Source of the DNA: JAFKKS01 sp039808325
Lineage (GTDB): Bacteria > Pseudomonadota > Alphaproteobacteria > Rhizobiales > Xanthobacteraceae
NCBI GenBank assembly: GCA_039808325.1
Contig: JBDHSU010000009.1
Location: 1 to 55,563 of the forward strand
DNA: 55,563 bases
Direction: 5' to 3'
In this document: one piece after another, positions 49,387 through 55,563 of the stretch
Layout: each line of letters opens with the position of its first letter
Position numbering within the stretch: the stretch's first letter is position 1
Notes under the pieces: generated by a model
Told to the model about the DNA's origin: nothing
Seen by the model: only the letters and a program-made list of their open reading frames with translations
Databases searched by the model: none
Translations under genes and position numbers: made by a program

Positions 49387-51291
49387 GTTCAGCGTGACGG
49401 CAGCCCCGGCCATTTCGGTTTCGTATTGCGTGCTCGCATCGAGCCAAGCCTCTTCGGCCTTCTGCAAGGCCGCGGTCGCTTCGGCGCGCTGTTTTGACAA
49501 CCGCGCCGCCTTTTGCGGATCGCTCGCGTAAAGGTCGCCGGCGCCGAGCGTCGCGTCGATGTGCTCGACGGCGGCCGAGAGACGGGCGATTTCAGCTTCG
49601 AAACTCGCGATACGTTTGCGCAATGGCGCGAGTTCCGCGCGCTTGTCGGCGGCGGCGCGCCGCGCCACGCCACGCGATTCACGCGGCATCGGCGCCGCGC
49701 TGTTCGCGGGCGGCTCCGGCGCCTTGCGCCCTCCGACGATCAGGCGGCTGTACTCCTCCATGTCGCCCTCGAAAGGGGTGAGCGTGCCATCCCTGACGAT
49801 CCAGAGGCGGTCGACGCAGGCTTCGAGCAGGTGGCGGTCGTGCGAGATGAGGATGACGGCGCCGGCATAATCGTTAAGCGCCTCGATCAGGGCCGTGCGA
49901 CTGTCGATATCGAGATGGTTGGTCGGTTCGTCGAGAATGATCAGGTGCGGCTTCGCGATGGTCGCCAGGCCGAGAAGCAGCCGCGCCTTCTCGCCGCCGG
50001 AAAGCTCGCCCGCCGGTGTGTCCGCCCGCGCGCCGGGAAATCCGATCGCGCCGACGCGGGCGCGAACGGCGGAAACGCCGGCATCGGGGAGCAAGTGACG
50101 GAAATGATCGTAGGCACTCTCGTGCGGATTGAGCTCGTCGAGTTGATGCTGCGCGAAATAGCCGACGGCGAGCTTTTCCGCGCGGGTCACGCGACCCTGC
50201 ATCGGCGTCAAGCGGTCCGCGATGAGTTTTGCGAACGTCGATTTCCCGTTGCCGTTCGCGCCGAGAAGCGCGATGCGGTCGTCGTCGTCGATGCGCAGCG
50301 ACAGACGGCTGAGAATAGGGCGACCGGGCTCATAGCCGATAGCGACACCGTCCAGCGCGATGATCGGCGGCGACAGCATGCGCTCGGGATCGGGCATGCT
50401 GATCGGCGGAACGTCGTCCGCGATATGCGCGGAGGACGGCTCGAGCTTCGCCAGCATCTTGATGCGTGACTGCGCCTGCTTCGCTTTCGACGCCTTGGCG
50501 CGGAACCGGTCGACAAAGGATTGCAGATGCTTGCGCTGCAGATCGCGCTGGCGCGCCTGCTTCTCGTCGAGGATCTGGCGCTCGCGGCGCTGGCGCTCGA
50601 AGTTCGTATAGTTGCCGCGATACATCGTGAGCTTGCCGCGGTCGAGATGCATGATCCAGTCGACGGCTCGATCGAGCAGGTCGCGGTCGTGGCTGATGAT
50701 AATGACGGTGCGCGGATAGCGCGCGAGATGCGCCTCCAGCCAGAGCGCGCCTTCGAGGTCGAGATAGTTGGTCGGCTCGTCGAGAAGGAGGACGTCCGGC
50801 TCGGCGAAGAGCGCGGCCGCGAGCGCCACGCGCATGCGCCAGCCGCCGGAGAATTCGCTGCAGGGCCGTTGCTGCGCTGACGCATCGAAGCCGAGCCCGG
50901 CGAGGATCGCGGCGGCGCGCGCCGGCGCCGAGTGCGCCGCGATATCGGTGAGCCGCGTCTGGATTTCGGCGATGCGTTGCGGGTCGGTTTCGCGTTCGGC
51001 CTCGGCGAGCAGTTTCGTCCGCTCGGTGTCGGCGGCGAGAACGACGTCCAACAGGCTCTCCGCGCCGCCCGGCGCCTCTTGCGCCATGCGGCCCAGGCTG
51101 AAGCGCTTCGGCAATTCGATGGCACCGGATTCGATCGCCGTCTCTCCCATGATGGCGCGAAACAGGGTCGTCTTGCCGGTGCCGTTGCGCCCGACAAGGC
51201 CGACGCGCGCGCCGGCCGGAATTTGCGCGGACGCTTCGTCGATCAGCAGGCGGCCTGCGATCCGGAGAGAGAGGTTGTTGAAGACGAGCAT
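49381..51291 (-). CDS. ABC-F family ATPase
   Basis: Cytoplasmic ribosome-associated ABC-F protein of 636 residues, most like YheS/Uup. It has two ATPase domains: first with Walker A GRNGTGKTT (34-42), signature FSGGWRMRVAL and Walker B LLLDEPTNYLD; second with GANGNGKST, LSGGEKARLLL and LIILDEPTNHLD. Between them is the linker (KQAQSRIKMLAKLE), and after the second domain a coiled-coil-like region (about 545-600, RKRIASFEAEIARLS). No membrane domain, so not a transporter. It is divergent from ndk. Confidence 0.93.
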   Translation of the reverse strand: MLVFNNLSLRIAGRLLIDEASAQIPAGARVGLVGRNGTGKTTLFRAIMGETAIESGAIELPKRFSLGRMAQEAPGGAESLLDVVLAADTERTKLLAEAERETDPQRIAEIQTRLTDIAAHSAPARAAAILAGLGFDASAQQRPCSEFSGGWRMRVALAAALFAEPDVLLLDEPTNYLDLEGALWLEAHLARYPRTVIIISHDRDLLDRAVDWIMHLDRGKLTMYRGNYTNFERQRRERQILDEKQARQRDLQRKHLQSFVDRFRAKASKAKQAQSRIKMLAKLEPSSAHIADDVPPISMPDPERMLSPPIIALDGVAIGYEPGRPILSRLSLRIDDDDRIALLGANGNGKSTFAKLIADRLTPMQGRVTRAEKLAVGYFAQHQLDELNPHESAYDHFRHLLPDAGVSAVRARVGAIGFPGARADTPAGELSGGEKARLLLGLATIAKPHLIILDEPTNHLDIDSRTALIEALNDYAGAVILISHDRHLLEACVDRLWIVRDGTLTPFEGDMEEYSRLIVGGRKAPEPPANSAAPMPRESRGVARRAAADKRAELAPLRKRIASFEAEIARLSAAVEHIDATLGAGDLYASDPQKAARLSKQRAEATAALQKAEEAWLDASTQYETEMAGAAVTLNS

Positions 51292-51389
51292 GGTGGTCTT
51301 TTGGCCGGAGCGTTGCCGCCGCGCAAGCGCAGGGTCGAAAAAGCGCGATAAATAGTGCGTTTGACCTGGCTTCCCGTCGCGTCCCCTGC

Positions 51390-51416
51390 TTGATTTCTGC
51401 GGCCGTGCGGCTATAA
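51390..51416 (+). promoter_or_regulatory. Candidate ndk promoter
   Basis: TTGATT (51390-51395), a 15-base spacer and CTATAA (51411-51416). The spacer is short for sigma-70, so this is a weak assignment. A transcript would start near 51423, about 33 bases before the ndk ATG. Confidence 0.35.
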
Positions 51417-51455
51417 GCGCACGACTTTCACGCCATTGAAGCGAAGGAGCGACGC

Positions 51456-51878
51456 ATGGCCGTCGAGCGGACCTTTTCGATCATCAAGCCCGATGCGACG
51501 GCACGCAACCTGACCGGCGCCGTCAACGCTCTCATCGAGAAAGCGGGCCTGCGGATCGTGGCGCAGAAGCGCGTGCGCATGACGCGCGACCAGGCCGAGA
51601 CCTTCTATGCCGTGCACCGCGAGCGGCCGTTCTTCGGCGAGCTCGTGGAGTTTATGATTTCCGGACCGGTGGTCGTGCAGGTGCTGGAGGGCGAGGGGGC
51701 GGTTGCCAAGTATCGTGAGGTGATGGGCGCGACCGATCCGGCAAAGGCCGCCGAGGGGACGATCCGCAAGCTTCATGCCCGCTCGATGGGCGAGAATTCC
51801 GTGCACGGCTCCGACGCGACGGACACCGCCGCAGTCGAGATCGCGCAGTTCTTTTCCGCCAACGAGATCGTCGGCTAG
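51456..51878 (+). CDS. ndk: Nucleoside diphosphate kinase
   Basis: Balances nucleoside triphosphates by phosphotransfer through a phospho-histidine. The 140-residue protein has the N-terminal ERTFSIIKPDA, the ATP-binding RPFFGELVEFM and the active-site ENSVHGSD with His117, exactly the family position. A GAAGGAG ribosome binding site precedes the ATG. Confidence 0.97.
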   Translation: MAVERTFSIIKPDATARNLTGAVNALIEKAGLRIVAQKRVRMTRDQAETFYAVHRERPFFGELVEFMISGPVVVQVLEGEGAVAKYREVMGATDPAKAAEGTIRKLHARSMGENSVHGSDATDTAAVEIAQFFSANEIVG

Positions 51879-51925
51879 GGTCCGATCCAACGGCATTGAA
51901 TCGGGCCCGTCGTTATCGTTTTGTT

Positions 51926-51985
51926 TGAGCATGATCTCCCGGGTCGAGCCCGAGGGCATGCTTTTCCGAAAACCGGTTCGAATGC
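51926..51985. repeat. Degenerate Rhizobiales-type intergenic palindrome
   Basis: AGCATG (51928-51933) pairs with CATGCT (51957-51962) around a CCCGGG/GAGCCCGAGG core, followed by TTTTCCGAAAACCGGTTCG. The words GAGCATGATC and GAAAACCGGTT recur in intergenic repeats I recall from Bradyrhizobium-type genomes. Only this one degenerate copy is in the window. The rest of the 51879-52161 gap shows no other feature. Confidence 0.55.
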
Positions 51986-52161
51986 CAAACCCGCTCCGCC
52001 GCTGCGCGGACGGCCTTTGTCGAATGTCTGTCTTTGCATCTCGCCGGCGGCCAGCTAGGCTCGACTCGACAATGCGCCGTCGCGCGGCGCGGCGATGCAT
52101 GGGAGCAGAGTAGGCGTGCCACGTCCCGACGCGGAGGTGGGTTGCGTCGGGGAGGCTGCCG

Positions 52162-52875
52162 TTGGACCTGAGCTTTAGCCTCGATTTTCAGGAAATGATG
52201 CAGCCGGCCTTCTGGCTGGCCGCCGCCAAGATCATCTGGATCAATATCCTGCTGTCCGGCGACAACGCGGTCGTCATCGCGCTCGCGTGCCGGACGTTGG
52301 CGCCGCGCGAACGCCGGTGGGGCATTATTCTCGGCGCCGCGGCCGCGGTGTTTCTGCGCATCATATTCACGGTCGTCGTGACGCAAGTCATGACGTTTCC
52401 CTTCCTCAAGCTGATCGGAGGAATCGCGCTCCTCTGGATCGCCATCAAGCTGGTGGTGCCGGAGGACGAGGCGAGCGAGGATTCGGTCGAAGCTGCGCAC
52501 AACCTGTGGCGCGCGGTGCGCATTGTCGCCATCGCCGACGTCATCATGAGCCTCGACAATGTCATCGCCATCGCCGCCGCGGCGAATGGCGACATGGTTC
52601 TGATCGTCTTCGGCCTGATCGTCAGCGTTCCGATGATCGTCGCGGGCGCGGCGTTGCTGACGGCGGTGCTGAACCGCTTTCCGATTCTCGTCTGGGCCGG
52701 CGCCGCGCTTCTGGGGTGGATTGCCGGCGAGATCATGATCGAGGATCCCGCCGTGTCGAGTTGGTTCGGCCTCGTGGTCGAGCACAAGTTTGTCTACTGG
52801 GCTGCTGCCTGCGGCGCCGCGTTGGTGGTAGGTTTGGGATATCTCCTGGGGAGGCGCTCGGCGGAGACTGCCTGA
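52162..52875 (+). CDS. TerC-family (YjbE-like) membrane protein
   Basis: Integral membrane protein of 237 residues with about seven helices. The family's paired motifs are SGDNAVVIA (32-40) and SLDNVIA (130-136), whose acidic residues face each other and are proposed to bind metal; several TerC members export manganese or help load metal on exported proteins. The start is TTG at 52162, chosen because a strong GGGGAGG lies eight bases upstream and no ATG gives the conserved N terminus. It precedes the molybdopterin oxidoreductase by 28 bases, so they may form an operon. Confidence 0.87.
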   Translation: MDLSFSLDFQEMMQPAFWLAAAKIIWINILLSGDNAVVIALACRTLAPRERRWGIILGAAAAVFLRIIFTVVVTQVMTFPFLKLIGGIALLWIAIKLVVPEDEASEDSVEAAHNLWRAVRIVAIADVIMSLDNVIAIAAAANGDMVLIVFGLIVSVPMIVAGAALLTAVLNRFPILVWAGAALLGWIAGEIMIEDPAVSSWFGLVVEHKFVYWAAACGAALVVGLGYLLGRRSAETA

Positions 52876-52903
52876 TGCCTTCCGGCGCACAAGGAGCAGC
52901 GGC

Positions 52904-55000
52904 ATGAATAAGCCCGTTCACATCGACATTCGGGCCTCGGCGTGCCCGCACGATTGCCCCTCGACCTGCGCGTTGGAGATCGAAGTCATCGACGGCCGTA
53001 CGATCGGCCGCGTCCGCGGCGCCGCCGACAATGGTTACACGGCCGGAGTCGTCTGTGCGAAAGTCGCCCGCTATGCCGAGCGCGTGCATCATCCCGACCG
53101 GTTGACGCAGCCGCTGCGCCGGGTGGGCGAGAAAGGCGCGCGGACTTTCGAGCCGATCGGCTGGGAGGACGCGCTCGACATCGTCGCGGAGAATTTCCTG
53201 CGCGTCGAACAGCGCCTCGGCAGCGAAGCCGTGTGGCCTTACTACTACGCCGGCACGATGGGGCTGGTCATGCGCGACGGCATCAATCGGCTGCGCCATG
53301 TGAAGAAATATTCGAGCTACCATTCTACGATCTGCGTCAATCCGGCCTGGACCGGATTTATTGCCGGCACCGGCAAGCTCGCCGGCCCAGACCCGCGCGA
53401 GATGGCGCGCGCCGACGTCGTCGTGATCTGGGGCACCAACGCGGTGAACACCCAGGTCAACGTCATGACGCACGCGACGCGCGCCCGCAAAGAGCGCGGC
53501 GCCAAGATCGTCGCCGTCGACGTCTATATGAACGGCACGATGGCGCAGGCGGATTTGCCGGTGCTCATCCGCCCCGGCACCGACGGCGCGCTCGCCTGCG
53601 CGGTGATGCATTGCCTGTTTCGCGATGGGAAAGCGGACCGTGCTTTCCTGCAGGAATTCACCGACGCGCCGGACGAGCTCGAGGCGCATCTCAAGACGCG
53701 CGGCCCGGAATGGGCCTCGCGCATCGCCGGCTGCGACGTCGCGACGATCGAGGAATTCGCGGCGCTCATCGGCGCCAATCCGCGGACTTATCTGCGCCTC
53801 GGTTACGGCTTTTCACGCTCGCGCAACGGCGCCGCCAACATGCACGCGGCAAGCTGCATCGCGGCGGTGCGCGGCTCCTGGCGCTACGAGGGCGGCGGCG
53901 CCTTCCACAACAACGGCGCGATCTATCATTGGAACAAGACCATGATCGAGGGGAGCGACGTGGTCGACCGTTCGATCCGCGCACTCGATCAATCGCGCAT
54001 GGGGCCGATCCTCGTCGGCGAACGCGATGCGCTGATGGATGGGCCACCGGTGAGCGCGCTGCTCATCCAGAACACCAATCCGGTTTCGGTCTGCCCGGAG
54101 CAGGAGAAGGTGAAGCGCGGTTTCGCGCGCGACGATCTGTTCGTCTGCGTGCACGAGCATTTCATGACCGAGACGGCGGTGATGGCCGACATCGTGTTGC
54201 CGGCGACGATGTTCATGGAGCACGACGACGTCTATCAAGGCGGCGGGCATCAATACATCATTCTCGGCCCGAAGCTGATTGAACCGCCGGGGGCGTGCGG
54301 ATCCAATCACGACGTGATCTGCGGTCTGGCGCGGCGTCTCGGCGCGCAGCATCCCGGCTTCGACATGTCCGCGCGCGAACTGATCGACTGGACGCTGCGC
54401 AATTCCGGTTGGGGCACGATCGACGATCTCGAAGCCGAACGCTGGATCGATTGTCAGCCCGACTTCGAGACGGCGCACTATACGAAGGGGTTCGCGTGGC
54501 CGGACGGAAAATTCCGCTTCAAGCCGGAATGGCCGAAGGTGCCGTTCCGCAGTCCCTATCTTTGCGGGCCGGTCGTGCAGATGCCGACGCTTCCGGATCA
54601 CTGGAGCGTCATCGAGGAGGCGACGGATGAGCATCCGTTCCGTCTGGCGACGTCGCCGTCGCGAAATTTTCTCAACTCGACGTTCAACGAGACGCCGACG
54701 TCGCTCGCGCGCGAGAAGCGCCCGGAGGTGATGATCCATCCGGACGACGCAGCGGCGTATGGCGTGAATAGCGGCGACAAGGTTCTGCTCGGCAATCACC
54801 GGGGCGAGGTGCGCATTCATGCGCGCGTGTTCGATGGCGTGCGGCGCGGCGTCCTGATCGCGGAATCGATCTGGCCGAATGACGCTTACGAGGATGGCAG
54901 GGGCATCAATACGCTGACTGGCGCCGACGCGATCGCGCCTTATGGCGGCGCCGCGTTCCACGACAATCGGGTCTGGATAAAGCCTTTGCCGGCCGCGTGA
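52904..55000 (+). CDS. Molybdopterin oxidoreductase, DMSO reductase superfamily, with [4Fe-4S] site
   Basis: A 698-residue bis-MGD oxidoreductase. The N-terminal [4Fe-4S] site has Cys14, Cys18, Cys22 and Cys51 (ACPHDCPSTC, VVCAKV). This is followed by the molybdopterin domains (VVIWGTNAVNTQ, LIRPGTDGALA, LIQNTNPVSVCPEQ) and the C-terminal dinucleotide-binding domain (RLATSPSRNFLNSTF). It has no Tat signal peptide, so it is cytoplasmic. No electron-transfer subunit lies beside it. BisC, thiosulfate and formate dehydrogenase-like relatives are all possible; the substrate is not determined. Confidence 0.88.
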   Translation: MNKPVHIDIRASACPHDCPSTCALEIEVIDGRTIGRVRGAADNGYTAGVVCAKVARYAERVHHPDRLTQPLRRVGEKGARTFEPIGWEDALDIVAENFLRVEQRLGSEAVWPYYYAGTMGLVMRDGINRLRHVKKYSSYHSTICVNPAWTGFIAGTGKLAGPDPREMARADVVVIWGTNAVNTQVNVMTHATRARKERGAKIVAVDVYMNGTMAQADLPVLIRPGTDGALACAVMHCLFRDGKADRAFLQEFTDAPDELEAHLKTRGPEWASRIAGCDVATIEEFAALIGANPRTYLRLGYGFSRSRNGAANMHAASCIAAVRGSWRYEGGGAFHNNGAIYHWNKTMIEGSDVVDRSIRALDQSRMGPILVGERDALMDGPPVSALLIQNTNPVSVCPEQEKVKRGFARDDLFVCVHEHFMTETAVMADIVLPATMFMEHDDVYQGGGHQYIILGPKLIEPPGACGSNHDVICGLARRLGAQHPGFDMSARELIDWTLRNSGWGTIDDLEAERWIDCQPDFETAHYTKGFAWPDGKFRFKPEWPKVPFRSPYLCGPVVQMPTLPDHWSVIEEATDEHPFRLATSPSRNFLNSTFNETPTSLAREKRPEVMIHPDDAAAYGVNSGDKVLLGNHRGEVRIHARVFDGVRRGVLIAESIWPNDAYEDGRGINTLTGADAIAPYGGAAFHDNRVWIKPLPAA

Positions 55001-55063
55001 CGGCGCCGGTTTTGCCGGCGGCGAAGGAATGCCGAGGGCCTCCCGTTTGTGCGCCATCTTGCA

Positions 55064-55077
55064 AAAAACGCGTTTTT
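55064..55077. other. AT-armed palindrome after the molybdopterin oxidoreductase gene
   Basis: AAAAACG directly followed by CGTTTTT, a perfect 14-base palindrome, lies 64 bases after the stop at 55000 in the 232-base region before cspA. The lack of a loop makes a terminator unlikely; it could be a protein-binding site. The rest of this region probably holds the cspA promoter and its 5' leader, but no boxes are clear. Confidence 0.3.
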
Positions 55078-55232
55078 CGTGTTCCCTATCGGTACAATCT
55101 GACTTTGGCCGCTCCGGGTCGCTGCACGTCCGCCAGGGCGCCATCGTTACGGATCTTCACCATAAGGCGGGTTGTGGCACGGACGCAGCACGGCGCCGCG
55201 CCAACTTGGACGAATGATTTGGGAGACCGACG

Positions 55233-55436
55233 ATGCAAAAGGGCACCGTCAAATGGTTCAATCCGACTAAAGGTTACGGCTTCATCCAGCCGAGCACCGG
55301 CGAGCGCGATGTATTCGTTCATATCTCGGCTGTCGAGAAGGCCGGCCTCAGCACGCTCAACGAAGGGCAGACCGTCGAGTATGAGCTTGTCAGCAATCGC
55401 GGAAAAACATCCGCGGAAAATCTCAAGGTCTCTTGA
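55233..55436 (+). CDS. cspA: Cold shock protein (CspA family)
   Basis: A 67-residue single-strand nucleic acid-binding OB-fold protein with RNP1 KGYGFIQP (13-20) and RNP2 VFVHISAV. It starts MQKGTVKWFNPTKG with GGGAGACCGACG upstream. CSP family members melt mRNA structure; some are cold-induced and others constitutive, and the sequence does not tell which. It is followed by a strong terminator. Confidence 0.97.
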   Translation: MQKGTVKWFNPTKGYGFIQPSTGERDVFVHISAVEKAGLSTLNEGQTVEYELVSNRGKTSAENLKVS

Positions 55437-55475
55437 TCTCGGCAGTTCTTCAGACTGACGGCCATGAAACCGTGA

Positions 55476-55503
55476 CCCCCGGCGTATAACCGGGGGCTTT
55501 TTT
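55476..55503 (+). terminator. Rho-independent terminator of cspA
   Basis: CCCCCGG (55476-55482), a 7-base loop and CCGGGGG (55490-55496) are followed by C and six T's (55498-55503). It lies 39 bases after the cspA stop and is the clearest intrinsic terminator in the window. Confidence 0.9.
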
Positions 55504-55563
55504 AAATTTGCTTGGGGCAGCCAGCGATGGAGTCGTGCTCCGGGTAGAGGTGCGCCGCCATGC
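55502..55563 (-). other. Possible 3' end of a minus-strand CDS leaving the window
   Basis: A minus-strand frame is open from the window edge to a TAA at 55502-55504, giving a tail that reads MAAHLYPEHDSIAGCPKQI. Twenty codons is too short to be convincing and I do not recognise it. It would converge on cspA. Confidence 0.25.

Overview
The window reads as chromosome of a GC-rich alphaproteobacterium of the Hyphomicrobiales (Rhizobiales), close to the Bradyrhizobiaceae/Xanthobacteraceae. This is inferred from protein similarity recalled for the families, from the gene orders (lptF-lptG-lptD-surA-pdxA-rsmA; fabD-fabG-acpP-fabF-mltG-yicC-gmk) and from intergenic palindromic repeats of the type common in that group. 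I see no rRNA, tRNA, CRISPR array, prophage or classical insertion sequence. Coding density is high and most genes are housekeeping or metabolic.

Layout. 1-7 kb: murI; a DUF2235 (Tle1-like) hydrolase with membrane helices overlapping a cytochrome b561 gene; a minus-strand run of BASS-type transporter, rpe and purB. 7-11.5 kb: DadA-like oxidoreductase, P1-family peptidase, ccdA, a HAD phosphatase and a small secreted protein, with two copies of a roughly 115-base compound palindromic repeat. 11.4-19.1 kb: an amidase, then a branched-chain amino acid ABC transporter on the minus strand (livH-livM-livG-[DUF559 cassette]-livF-DUF6867-livK). 19.3-25.4 kb: dps, an enol-lactonase-like hydrolase, and a coxG-coxS-coxL-coxM molybdenum hydroxylase cluster of the form II (non-CODH signature) type. 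25.6-30.7 kb: small membrane proteins, a 2-hydroxyacid dehydrogenase overlapping a VOC protein, a secreted ClpP-like protein, and a glutathione-dependent formaldehyde dehydrogenase overlapping a hotdog thioesterase. 30.9-37.8 kb: fatty-acid synthesis genes, mltG, yicC and gmk. 37.8-46.6 kb: an alcohol dehydrogenase and the LPS-transport/OMP-folding cluster on the minus strand. 46.7-55.6 kb: pepA-holC, a lipoprotein, an ABC-F ATPase, ndk, a TerC-family protein followed by an orphan molybdopterin oxidoreductase, and cspA with a strong terminator.

The most unusual structure is at 15375-15845. A DUF559 (Vsr-like nuclease fold) gene is bracketed by an inverted pair of about 53-base, two-hairpin repeats and sits between livG and livF. 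The outer hairpin of the two repeat copies is nearly identical, while the inner hairpin differs in sequence but keeps perfect pairing. This looks like a small mobile or formerly mobile unit, comparable in layout to REP/RAYT units but with a different protein. Other observations: two covarying copies of a second compound palindrome, a thioesterase translationally coupled to formaldehyde dehydrogenase, and an uncharacterised form II Cox enzyme.
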